From Medakamo hakoo (taxonomy: Eukaryota; Chlorophyta; Trebouxiophyceae; Coccomyxaceae): a stretch of 64,000 nucleotides of DNA. The stretch is from the NCBI GenBank assembly GCA_026636295.1, contig CP089456.1:1-64000 (forward strand), in the 5' to 3' direction. This document shows, in pieces, positions 1 to 10,298 of the stretch. Positions within the stretch are counted from its first letter, which is position 1; every line of letters begins with the position of its first letter. The position numbers were made by a program, and so were the translations under genes. Below the pieces are notes generated by a model, which worked only from the letters and a program-made list of their open reading frames with translations, had not been told where the DNA came from and did not search any database.

Positions 1-106
1 CCTAACCCTAACCCCCTAACCCTAACCCTAACCCTAACCCTAACCCTAACCCTAACCCTAACCCTAACCCTAACCCTGACCCTAACCCTAACCCTAACCC
101 TAACCC
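1..106. repeat. Telomere, CCCTAA (TTAGGG-type) tandem array
   Basis: About 17 head-to-tail copies of the hexamer CCCTAA run from base 1. One copy has extra C residues (near 10-17) and one reads CCCTGA (near 75-80). The C-rich strand reads 5' to 3' into the chromosome, as expected for a left chromosome end. The unit is the 6-bp TTAGGG type, not the 7-bp TTTAGGG type common in plants and many green algae. Confidence 0.97.
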
Positions 107-156
107 GAACCCAAACCTGAACCTAAACCTGAACCCAAAACCCTAAAAACCCTAAG
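107..156. repeat. Degenerate telomere-proximal repeat
   Basis: Copies decay into variants such as CCCGAA, CCCAAA, CCTGAA and CCTAAA. Two copies near 141-156 carry extra A residues and look like the 7-bp plant-type unit. Unique sequence starts near 157, only about 170 bp before the stop codon of the first gene. Confidence 0.85.
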
Positions 157-325
157 CTGCGTCCTGTGTGGCTACGGACCAGCGGAGGCGCATCTAAGGC
201 ACAAAAAAACTCACATACGCACCACTCCAACCCCGTTGAGTGTTTCCGTCCCCGCTGTCGCCGCCCGCACAGCCGCATATGCTGTCGCCCTGATGTCGGG
301 CAACCAGCCGGGTCACACGATGCCC

Positions 326-3300
326 TTACTTTGGAATGCTCTGCTGCAACCACTGAATGCCGTCGTACAGCCCCGTCGTCCACTTGTCGTACGCGTCCAG
401 GGTCGCGCCCCTGAAAAACGCGGCCGCCTGGGCGTCGCTCATCTCCAGGTGAAACCGGTCCGTCAGGCGCCGGACGGGCTCGCCGTACCCGTAGCACGGC
501 AGGCCCGACGCGTCCATCAGCTTGATGGCCGCAATGATGGGCGCCGCCGCGCCGCGGGCGGCCAGGAACCCGCGCACGCAGGCGGCAACAAAGCCGCGGA
601 ACTGGGGCGAGGCCCGCTTGCCGCCCGGGTCCAGCAGCTGCGTCATTTCGTGCGACAGCTTGAACGCCGCCGACTCAAAGCCCAGGTTGCCGCCCGGGCT
701 GATGCCCAGGATGAAGCCGAAGTCGATGTGGACGAGGTGGCCGTCCCGGGAGATCATGATGTTGCCGTTGTGCCGGTCCTTGGCCTGGAGCAGGTAGCAG
801 GCGACGGCATACCCGGCCGCGGACGCGATGAAATTGCGGCGCGCGCCTTCAAAGCGGGCCGACCCGGGCGCGCCAAACTCGCGCCGGAAGATGTCAAACA
901 GGCCGCCGTCGCACGTCTCGCCCAGGGCGGACCGGGACCGGCAGTCGGGCACGACCTCGATGATGCCGCACTCGTAGGCGGTGGGGATGACGCCGTACGG
1001 CGCGAGGTACAGGTCCAGCCCGGCCTTGGCCAGCGCGTCGGCCAGCAGCCGGATGACCTGCAACGCCAGCACGTCCTGGCGGCAGTCGTCCCCGACTTTG
1101 AAGATGCAGGCCTGGGTGGTGACGCGGGCCTGGTGGGGGTGGGCGGTGGGCGACACGGCGCGGGTCGGCGGTGGCGGCGGGGTCGCTGTGCTGCCGTCTG
1201 CACTCGCCGGTCCGCCGCCGCCGCGGCCGTGCCCACCACTCCCGACCTCGACCTCAAACGCCACGAGGATGGGCACTTTGGCCGCGCTCTGCATGGGCGT
1301 GGCCGACTCCGGGATGACGGCCAGGATGCGGGCGTCCGGGTTGGTGGGCAGGTACAGGTCTGGGCGCGGGAGCGGGATCTGTGTGGATGGGGGACGGGTG
1401 AGTGTGTTTTTTTGTGAGAGCGGGGGGGGCGCAACCACGTCTCCACGATCGCGCGAGGAACAGCCCCAGGCCCCCAAAAAACGCACGCCCGCGCACTCAC
1501 CTGTTTGACCAGCCGCACCGCCTCATTTTTCCGCTCGTCCTTGGCCACAGGGTACAGCTCGCCCGACACAGCCGTCACCGCGTCGAAAAACTCGAGTTCC
1601 GCGCCCAGGTGCTCGGCCTTGTCGGCCGGCATGGACCGCGACACCCGGGCGGCCAGGTCGTCGGCAATCGCCCACAGGCCGGTGTCGGACGGCGGCCGCC
1701 ACCCCGACCGCTTGACGGCGGGCGCGAACGCGTCGGGCGGGGGCGTCCCCTCGGCCTTGAGCGTGCACAGCAAAATGTGGGCGTACAGCACGCTCTTCCG
1801 CGCCGCAGCTAGCAGGTAGGCCGCGATCTGGCCGCCGGCATCGGCGCGCAGCAGCTGGACCAGCTGGGGCAGGAAGACCGCGACCTGGCCGGGCGGGCAC
1901 CGGTCGAGCGAGCGCAGCGCGTAGCCACGCACGGCTGGAATGGCGCCGGCGGGGCCGCCCAGCATGGCCAGGGCTTGCAGGAGCGGGGCGGGCGACCAGA
2001 GGGTCAGGGCGTCCATGCGGTCGGCTGCGGCCGACGCCAGGGCAGCGGCGGTCGTGCACGCCGGGCCACGGCCGCGGCCGCCGCCCTGTTTCCCGCCGCC
2101 GCCGCCACCGCCCTCCGCCGACAGCAGCCCCTCGTACCCCGCCAACAACCGGTCATCCCCAGCCAGCAACGCCGCCGCAGCCGGCACCGCCTGGCTGGCC
2201 GGGTCGTGCGCCCGGTCCCAGACGAGGTCCCGCAGCGCCGCCTCCAGCGCCGGGCACGACGGCAGCCGTTCCGGCAGCGCCAGCGCCAGGCGGGGCGACA
2301 CATCCCAGGCCGTGGCCGCGAGGGCCGCCCACCGGGCCGGCGTGAGCTTGGACACCGCAGCGGCCAGGACCGGGTGGTGAGTCCGCCCGCCCAGGGCCAC
2401 GTTGTCCATGGGCTGCGCCCACACAGCCGTGCGCTCGGCTTCCGCGAGCTGGAGGAGGGAGAGGAGGTCCAGCCGGGCGCGGGTGGTCGTCGTTGGATTG
2501 GACGGGCCCCACACGGGGTCGGGGCCGGCCGCGCCGGTCGGCGCGCCGGGCGGCGGTCCCGCCGGCGCTAGCGCCGGCCAGGTCGGTGTGGAGCTCACGA
2601 CCTCCAACACCTCCGCTGCCGCACTCGCCTGGTCCGCGGCCTCGGCCGGCGTCCACCGCCCGTACCACGCCGGCGGGCCCTCATGCCACAACAGCGCCGC
2701 CCGCAGCGCGCGCTGGCACAGGACGGCGGCAGACACAGGCGTGGAGGACGACTGGGGCGTCGTTTCTTCCTCCACGGCCCTCGCGACGCGGAGGGCGAGG
2801 ACGACCAGGCGCGCGCGCGCGCCCGCGGCGGCGGGGTGCTGGGTCAGGCCACGCCCGTCGGCCAGCGACCGGTGCAACACCCTCGCCAGAATCGCCCGCA
2901 CCGCCACCGCGTCCGTCCCGACGCCGCACTCGCCAAAGGCTGCCCACACCTCGGCCCAGTACGCCAGCCAGGCGCCGTGCGCGCGCACGGCCCGCGTCAG
3001 GCCCGGGTGGTCGTCCGGGTCGCCTCCCGGCGTCATGTGGAAGTCTTCGGCGTCGTATTCCGGGGAAAACAGGCCAGCTTGGGCGTCAACGGTCGACAGC
3101 CAGGCCGCGCCCACAGCCGCGACGAGCGGAGAGCGGAGGGTGGGGGCGGCGGCGGCCACCCACGCCCAGGCGAGGACCGCGGCGCGGACGGCCGCGGGTG
3201 TGAGGCGCCGGGCAGGCGCCCACGCCAGGGCGTGGATGGCGGCCGGGGCGGACGGGTCGGCGGGGGAGGTCACCAGAGCGGCGGCCGTGGCGAGGATGCG

Positions 3301-6300
3301 GTCTTCCAACGGTGACGCACCGTCTGCGCCGTCGTCGTCGTCGCCGTCGCCATCCACCTCGTCGAGCGCGGCCTCCAGCGCGCGCACTGCGGCACCCAAC
3401 CCGCCACCTCCACCGCCGGCCGCCAGGCCGCCGTAGTACGATTTACGGCTCAGCGCTTCCACGCCAGTTATCGGCGCAGCGCTCGCATCAGGGTCCGGCG
3501 GCGGCCGGGCCGCATCCACGGCTGCCATCAGGTCGGCCGCGTGGCGCAGCGCGGCCGGCGTGGAGGACGGGTGGCCGCCGGGCGCGCCGGTCCAGCCCGC
3601 GCCCCGCAGCGGTTCGTGCAGCAGGGCTTCCGCGTGTTCGGGTGCGGCGGCCGTGGCGACGCCAAGCACCCGCCTCGTCAGCGCCAGGCTCGGGTCGGGC
3701 GAGGCGGGGCCGGCACCCGCACCCGCGAGCGGGACCAGCCCGCCGACAGCCGACGCGGCTGGCATGCCCGCCCGGGCGGCGAAGGCTTCGTGCGCGCCCA
3801 GTGACGCGAGCAGGGATTGGAGCAGGACGGGGCGCCAGTGGAGCGTGGGAAAATGGGACAGCACGGACGTCAGCAGCCGGGCGGCCAGGCCGTCGGTCGA
3901 CGGCTCGCCGCCCGCGGGCGCGGTCGCGGCCACCAGCGACCGCACCAGCCCATCCAGGCACGGCCCGACCGCCGACGGCGGGTCGGGCAGCGGCGGCCGC
4001 ACCGTCCCACCGGCCTGCAGGCGCGCACAGTACGACGCGGCCGCGGCAGAAGTGATGGCGCCCAGCCAGGGCGACACCCACATGCCGGGCTCCAACCGCG
4101 CTTGGGCGGCGAGCGCGGCGTCCAGCGGGGAGGTGGACGCCGCGGTGCCGGGCTCGACCGGCAGGGGCGCAGCTTCCACCCGCGCCAGTTCCAGCACGGC
4201 GACGCTGAAGACGTGCGCGGCCCTGGCCCAGGCCTCGGGCGCACTTGGCGCGGACGGCGGCGGCGGCGCCACGCCGCGCCCGACCAGGTCGGCCGTCGCG
4301 GCCGCGGCCGCGCCGCCCAACGCCGCTCCGCCCAGCCGGTGCAGGCGGGCGCCGAGTTCGGCGCCCAGCTTGACAGATTCGCCTTCTGAGAGGACGGCGA
4401 TGTTGGGAGTCAGGGCGGCCAGGCGGCCGGCCGCCGCCCGCCACGCGGCCGGCCAGAGCGTCGGCGCGGCCGTTGACCAGCCTGGCGCGGCCCCACCACC
4501 GACCGGCAACGCCGACCACAGGCGGGCGCGGCGCGAGGTGGGAGCAGGTGGAGGCGGTGCCGGCATGGACGATCCCACAGCCGTGTACGCCGACGGCGGC
4601 AGCGTGATGGCGACGGGACCGGACGCACTCGCGCCGCGCACGCCCGCCAGGCCGTGCACCGCCACATACAGCCACAGCAGGCGCAGGGCTTTGATGACGT
4701 CCGCGGGCGCGGCGTCGTGCGGCCTGCCAAAGGACGTGGAGGCCAGAGCAGTCGCGCCGGGGCGGGTGGGCGGGTGGGACGGGCGCGGGGAGGGCGGCGA
4801 CGGGTGGTCGCCGCGCGGCGGCGGCGGCGGGCCGGACCCGCCACCGCCGCCGCCGAGCACCAGGCTGCCGTCGGGTGCCACCACCCCGTCCGCCGCGACG
4901 GCCAGCGCCGGCAGCAGCGCGCCCAGGTCGCGCGCCGCCCCGCCGTCGCCCGGCCGGGCGGCCGCGCCCACGTCGGCAAACAGGGCGAGCAGCCGGAGCA
5001 GGAGGTCCGCCCGCACCGGCGGCGGCGCGGACCCGCACCCGGCCGCGACGGTCAGCAGCGCGTCGGCCAGCGCGCCCGGGCACGCGTCCGCGGCCCAGGC
5101 CTCGGCCGCCGGACCGCCGCCGCCGGTGGACGACGCGTCGTCGCCCCCGCCGCCGCCACCGCCGCCGCCGCCGCCGCCGCGCCCGGCCACGCCCGCCCAC
5201 AGCAGGGGGCCCGCGTACCCGTCGGGCGCCTTGTAGGCCTTCACCAGCGCGTCGACCTGGGCGTCGTGCGCCCAGGCCTGGCCGACCCGGCCCGCCAGGG
5301 CCGCCAGACACGCCACGACGTGGACGGCGCACGCGCGGACGGCGGGTGCGGCGCCGCCCACGCCCGACTCGGACAGCAGCGGCACGACCACGGCCAGCAT
5401 GTCCGCGTCGCCGGCCAGGGACGCCGCCAACCGCCCGGCCGTCAGCAGTTCGGCTTGCTGCTCGCGCGGCGACGCGCCGCCCGTGTCGGCTTGGGCAGAC
5501 AGGTCCGCCAGCGGGACGAGGGCCGCTTTCACCGCTTCAGCCTCGCCGGCCACCCACTGCGCGGCGAGCGTGCGGGTGAGCGCCGCCGACGCTTCATCGC
5601 ACAACCTCTCCGCTGCCGCCGCCGCGGCGGCGGCCGGGTGAGACGGCAGGGGCGGGCTCAGCGCCCAGGACGACGGCAGGCGCTCCAGGCGCGCCGGCGA
5701 CGCAGCCGCACTGGGTGCGGCCGCCATGGACAGGGCGGACGACAGCGACGACGCGCGGCGGGGCGGTGGCGGGCCACCAACCTTGCGCGCCGGGGACGGC
5801 TGCTCGCCCGCCGGCCGCGGCCGCAGCTCGCCCACGCCACACTGGAGCCCGCCCACGTCCCACCGCCACACCCGGGCAAAGCCGGGCGGCAGGCTGGAGG
5901 AAGTGGTGGGCGTGGGACCGGGGCCGGCCGCACCGCCGCCACCGCCACCACCCCCCATGGCCGCACGCACGTCCGCTTCCTCCGCCAGGCGGGCGGCGGA
6001 CCGCATGAGCGCGTGGACACGCTCCGGCGCGTCCAGCGCACCCGCGACACGTGCGCCCGCAGCAGCCGCCAGCAACGGTCCCGCCGCGCGGAGGATGGCG
6101 GCGGCGATGGCGAGCGCACGGGACGCCGCGGGCGAGGCCTGGCCGACCTGCCACACCAGGGCGACGCACGCCTCCGCGGCTTCCACCAACAGGTCGGCAG
6201 TCGACGTCAGGGAAGCGGCCGCCGCCACCGCTGCTGAGGGTGGGCGGGGCGGGGCGGCAGGCGGCGGTGGAGCCAAGCCGTCAGCCGGCGGCGGCACCGG

Positions 6301-7727
6301 CGCGCCACCACCCCCAGCAGCAGGCGAGGCCGCGGCCAGGCTGACCGCCAGGTCCGCCGCCAGTCGAGCCGTCGCGGCCGCAAAGGACGCGGATGGCAGG
6401 CGCAGTCCCGCCGTGTCGGCAGCGGGCGTGCCAGTGCCGGCGCCGGCCTCGTCTTCCGACGCAGACACGCCGTCGACGCCCAGGAAGCCCGACCCGCCGG
6501 CACCGCCGCCGGCGCCGCCGCCGCCGCCGCTCTCCGGGCCCAGCACGTCACGCAAGCTCGTGCGCAGGGTGCGGCACGCAGCGCCGAGCAACCCCGTCCG
6601 TAACTCCCGGTCCGCCGGCGTCAGCGGGGCGTCGCCCTCGCCGCTCGCCAGCAACAGTTGCGCTGCCAGCGCGAGCGCCGTGTCGTCGGGGGCGTGCACG
6701 CCCAGGGCGCGGGCCGTGTCGTCGGTGAAAGGGGATGGGGCACCACCGCCAGCCGACGCGGCGGCTTCAGCGCCGGCGCGCGACAGGCGGCGGCGGTGGC
6801 GGGCGGGCGGCGTGGACAGGGACGAGCCGCCACCGCCCACGCCCAGCACGCCCGCGACGGCTTGCAGCAGGGCCGCCGCATCCGGCGCCAGCAGCGGCAG
6901 CGGCCGGGCAGGGTCGCGCAGCGCGCGCTTGAAGCCGGTCAGCATGCGGGCGGTCGCATCGGCGGGCGGAGGCACGGGCGCGCCGCCGTCCTCACGCCCG
7001 CCGCCGCCGCCCCCCACCCCAAACAGGGGCAGCCACGCCCGCAGCAGGTCGGCGTACGCGGCGGAGATGGCCGCCCGCCCGCCCGTGGACACGCACGGCG
7101 CCGCGCCATCCAGCAGGCCTCTCAACTCAGCATTCACAGCCGCAAACGCGGCCTGCCACCGGCCAGGGCTGGCCCGGCCGGCCGGCCCGCCCGCCGCCGC
7201 GTTGGACGAGCGCAGGGCAGCGATCAACGCCGCGATGCGCGCCGCCACCGCGTCCACCGCGCCCGGAGCGACGACTGTGTCGTCGCGCAAGCTGCTCAGA
7301 AACCGGCAGAGCGGGAGGAGGGCGGAGACGACGGCGTCCGTGGGCGGTGGAGCTGTGTGTGTGTGGACAGGGGTGGAGGGGAGAGGTGGGGCGGGGCGGT
7401 GTGCAGGAGACGGGGTGCGCACGCGCGCGCGCGCGCCCGACGCTCCCCCCAGCAAAAAAAAACACAACGCACCATCTTCACCCACGCCCGCTTCGCCCCG
7501 GGCCACCAGGCTGGCCGCGTCCAGCAGCTCGTCGACCTGTGGGGGATGTTGGTGTGGGTAAGGTCGCGTGTGCGTGCGTGAGCGAAACGGCACATTCATC
7601 GGGTCGGTCGGCCAATGGCCTCGCTCTCTTTTTTCCGTGTCCGCGCGTCCCCCACAGCCCATACCTCGGCATTGGTCACCCCACCCCGGGCCGCCAGGCT
7701 GGCCGCCCACTCGTACAGGCAGCGCAT
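326..7727 (-). CDS. PI4KA: Phosphatidylinositol 4-kinase alpha (PI4K III alpha), four exons
   Basis: Makes PI4P at the plasma membrane from phosphatidylinositol and ATP. Exons 7727-7665, 7536-7473, 7352-1501 and 1378-326 keep phase and give about 2343 residues, close to animal and plant PI4K alpha. The last exon holds the kinase domain: the AAKVPILVAF lysine loop, IFKVGDDCRQD, catalytic loop DRHNGN near residue 2194, HIDFGF near 2212, and the C-terminus YDGIQWLQQSIPK, which resembles the family end YDMIQYYQNDIP. The first two thirds is an Ala/Gly/Pro-rich helical solenoid with long glycine runs, which is unusual. The first ATG in the 5' exon is at 7727, but that exon is open further upstream, so a missing 5' exon is possible. 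Its stop lies 170 bp from the telomere. Family assignment is secure; the exact N-terminus is not. Confidence 0.93.
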
Positions 7728-8050
7728 GCGTTCAGAGGAGCGGGGATGGGGCGTAGCGCGCGCAGAGGCAGGCAGCGAGCGCGCCGTGAGCACGCGGCCG
7801 TCCAACACTCTTTGCCTCGGCGCCGGCACGTGCGCCCCAGCAATCAAGGGCGGCGGAGGTGTGAGGTCCGGGCCGGTGTGGTCCACGTGCAGGCAAGCGA
7901 TTCAGGAGGCAGCAGCAGGAGGCAGCGCAGTGCCTCCGGCCTGTCTGTCTCCCGTCCGCGCACTGTTTTTGTTGTGTCTGGGTGTGCGGCCTCCACAACA
8001 CGACCCCCCTCCCACACCCCAACCCTCGCCACCCCCTCTACCCCCACCCA

Positions 8051-9949
8051 TCACCCTGCCTTCCTGGGCCGACCGCGCGGCCGCCCAGGCACGCCCAGCG
8101 CGCGCGCCAGCGCCGCCGACCCGTGCAGCTGCAGCGCGTACCTCAGGTCGTGCCGCCCCGCCGCGCGCAGCTCGGCGTGGGTCGGCAGGGCGCTGCCGCC
8201 GCCCGCCTCGTCCATGAACGCCTGCACGTCCGCTGCAGCGCTTGCCAGGTCGGCCGCCGCGCCGCGCGCGCGCCGCCGCACGGCCAGGCCCGCCGCCTTG
8301 GCGGCGGCGTGGAAGCCGCCCGCCGCAGCGATGGCGCCGACGAGGTCGGGCCGCCCGGCCGCGATCAGGTCCGACTTCGTCGGCATGGCCAGCGGGCGGC
8401 GGCGCCGGCCGCGGCCGCCGCCGCCCTCCCCCGCCGCCGCCGGTGCGGGCGCGCCCGCGGCCCCGTCTTCCCTGGCTTGCGCGGTCGCAAACGCGCGCAG
8501 CGCCCGACCCAGCGCCCCAGGCGCCGCGTGCTCAGCTGAGGGCGGCCACGCCGGCGGCCGGCCCAGCGCCTCCCCCACCGCCCGGTACCCGCCCGCGTAG
8601 ACGACGGCGTGGTGCAAGTCGTACCGCCCCGCGGCCAGGACGGCGGACCGGGGCGGCATCGCCCGCGAGGACGCCGGGTCCTCCACCCGGATGGCGGACG
8701 TGCCGGCGTCGTCCAGCGCCAGGGTGACGGGCGCGACGGGCGCGGTCCACCGGACGCGCCGGGTGGCCACGTTGTAAAAGTAGCGGCGGCCGGGCGGGGG
8801 AGTGGGAGACGTCCCGTCCCCTTGTTTTTCCCGTTCGTCTCCATCCTCATCATCCGCGTCGTCCTCGTCCTCTTCCTCTTCCAACTCCACCCACTGCGCC
8901 GCCACAAACATGGCCAGCTCGTCATCTAGATTGTCCGGGTTGTCCCAGTAACCCACGGGCCGGCGGCGGGCGCGCAGCCCCACGGCCAAGGCCACGGACG
9001 CAAACCCGCCCGCGGCTGCGACGTCGCGCGCGAGGTCGCCCTCGCCCGCTGCCTCCAACTGCGCCCGCGTCGGCATGAGCAGGCCGGAACCGGTGGTGGA
9101 TGGAGGGCGGCGGCGGCGGCGGTCGGACGCAGGTGTCTCGTCCGCCGCGGCGGCCGCCGCCAGCCTCTCCGCCGCGGCCCGCAGCCGGGGGCCCAGGTAG
9201 CCGATGAGGAGGCGCCGCCGCCCCAGGTCCAGGAGCCCCGGCGGCGGACACACGACCAGGGTGGGCGCCTGGCCCGGCCCGCCGCCCGTGACGGAGGCCA
9301 CAATGTCGGGGACAGCGTACGGAATCAGGTGGGTTTCCACCGCGCCAGGGCCAAACCGGGCGTCCAGGTCCGTGTTGACGACGCGCAGGGCGACCGCCGC
9401 GGTGGAGGTGGTGGGCGGCGGCGAGGCAGGCCGCCCGCCCGGTGGCCCGGCGCCGCCGCCGCTCTCGTCCACGACTTCGGCGACGGTGCCGATGGCCTCA
9501 CCCGTGCGACCATCCACCACCCTCCACCCCAGCACAATGGCCGGGTCGCCGGGCGGCGGGTGGCCCGCCCGCCGCGCGCGGGGCGAGAGCTGGAGCGCGG
9601 AGGAGGGCGGCGGCAGGGGTGGGGAGGGGCGGCGGCGCCCACGGGCGAGCGGACGGGCAGGAGGTGAGGGCAATGGCGTCGTCGTCGTCGTCGACGTCGC
9701 TTGGGAACCCGACGTGGACGCGGCCGCGCCCGTGCCGGCCCGGCCGGGCAGCGGCCGCGAGGTTGGTGGCGTCTGCGGCGGGCGTGCCCACCTAGCCGCG
9801 CGTGAGGTGTGCGCAGGTGGTGCGGCACACGGCAGCTTTTTCGCACGTCCATGCGTGTTCAAGCCCATCGTCGTCTGCGCCAGGCCGGCTGGAGACGTGG
9901 CGGGCGGGCGGTGTGTCCGCCGCGACGGCGTAAACAAAGATGGCGGCAT
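8051..9949 (-). CDS. Plant-type RimM-like PRC-barrel protein with AGR-D-L repeats and a WW-like motif
   Basis: Likely helps plastid 16S rRNA or small-subunit maturation. The N-terminal 100 residues are Ser/Thr/Pro/Arg-rich like a transit peptide. Next comes a RimM/PRC-barrel region (AIVLGWRVVDGRTGEAIGTV, then a segment with ETHLIPYAVPDIVASV). The C-terminal half has four repeats of the form MPT.-.L..AGR.DL followed by AGG (LLMPTRAQLEAAGEGDL, AMPPRSAVLAAGRYDL, LAMPTKSDLIAAGRPDL, ALPTHAELRAAGRHDL), one followed by GYWDNPDNLDDEL. An acidic stretch leads to YFYNVATRRVRWTAP, which resembles a WW domain. The end RGRPRKAG is AT-hook-like. I recall land-plant RimM-family proteins with similar repeats, but this is from memory. 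ATGs at 9949 and 9868 are both possible starts. Confidence 0.72.
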   Translation of the reverse strand: MPPSLFTPSRRTHRPPATSPAGLAQTTMGLNTHGRAKKLPCAAPPAHTSRAARWARPPQTPPTSRPLPGRAGTGAAASTSGSQATSTTTTTPLPSPPARPLARGRRRPSPPLPPPSSALQLSPRARRAGHPPPGDPAIVLGWRVVDGRTGEAIGTVAEVVDESGGGAGPPGGRPASPPPTTSTAAVALRVVNTDLDARFGPGAVETHLIPYAVPDIVASVTGGGPGQAPTLVVCPPPGLLDLGRRRLLIGYLGPRLRAAAERLAAAAAADETPASDRRRRRPPSTTGSGLLMPTRAQLEAAGEGDLARDVAAAGGFASVALAVGLRARRRPVGYWDNPDNLDDELAMFVAAQWVELEEEEDEDDADDEDGDEREKQGDGTSPTPPPGRRYFYNVATRRVRWTAPVAPVTLALDDAGTSAIRVEDPASSRAMPPRSAVLAAGRYDLHHAVVYAGGYRAVGEALGRPPAWPPSAEHAAPGALGRALRAFATAQAREDGAAGAPAPAAAGEGGGGRGRRRRPLAMPTKSDLIAAGRPDLVGAIAAAGGFHAAAKAAGLAVRRRARGAAADLASAAADVQAFMDEAGGGSALPTHAELRAAGRHDLRYALQLHGSAALARALGVPGRPRGRPRKAG

Positions 9950-10298
9950 GTGCGTGCGCGTGGCCGCCCAATAGAACGTGTCGCGCACGGCAGGCCGTCG
10001 TCCACGCGCAGCCGCCACCAAGTGCGTCAAGCGTGGACACGTCTCAGGCAGCCCCTGAAGGAGGACGAAGCGACGGAGACATGGTCGAGCAGGCGCGCGT
10101 GCCGTAAAAATAAAAGGCAGTGTGCGAGCGGCGTGTGCCCTCCGTCGCCACCACCCCTCATTCCACCGAACTGCCGAGCGAGGGAGGGCCAGTCACTCTC
10201 TCTCCCTCTCCCGACACACGCGCCACACCACACGCGCACAGCGCACGCCTGCGCAACAGCCACCGCCACCCCACCGACACAACCGGCACACCGGCGCC
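9950..10298. other. Divergent intergenic region (RimM-like / coiled-coil gene)
   Basis: This 349-bp spacer lies between two divergently transcribed genes and must hold both promoters. It has a small A-rich patch near 10105-10115 and a C/A-rich leader just before the ATG at 10299. I see no open frame, repeat or recognisable motif that I could support. Confidence 0.5.

Noticed and set aside
4654-7561. Several long plus-strand frames opposite PI4KA
   Set aside because: Arg/Ala/Gly-rich mirror translations of the PI4KA solenoid; no recognisable fold.
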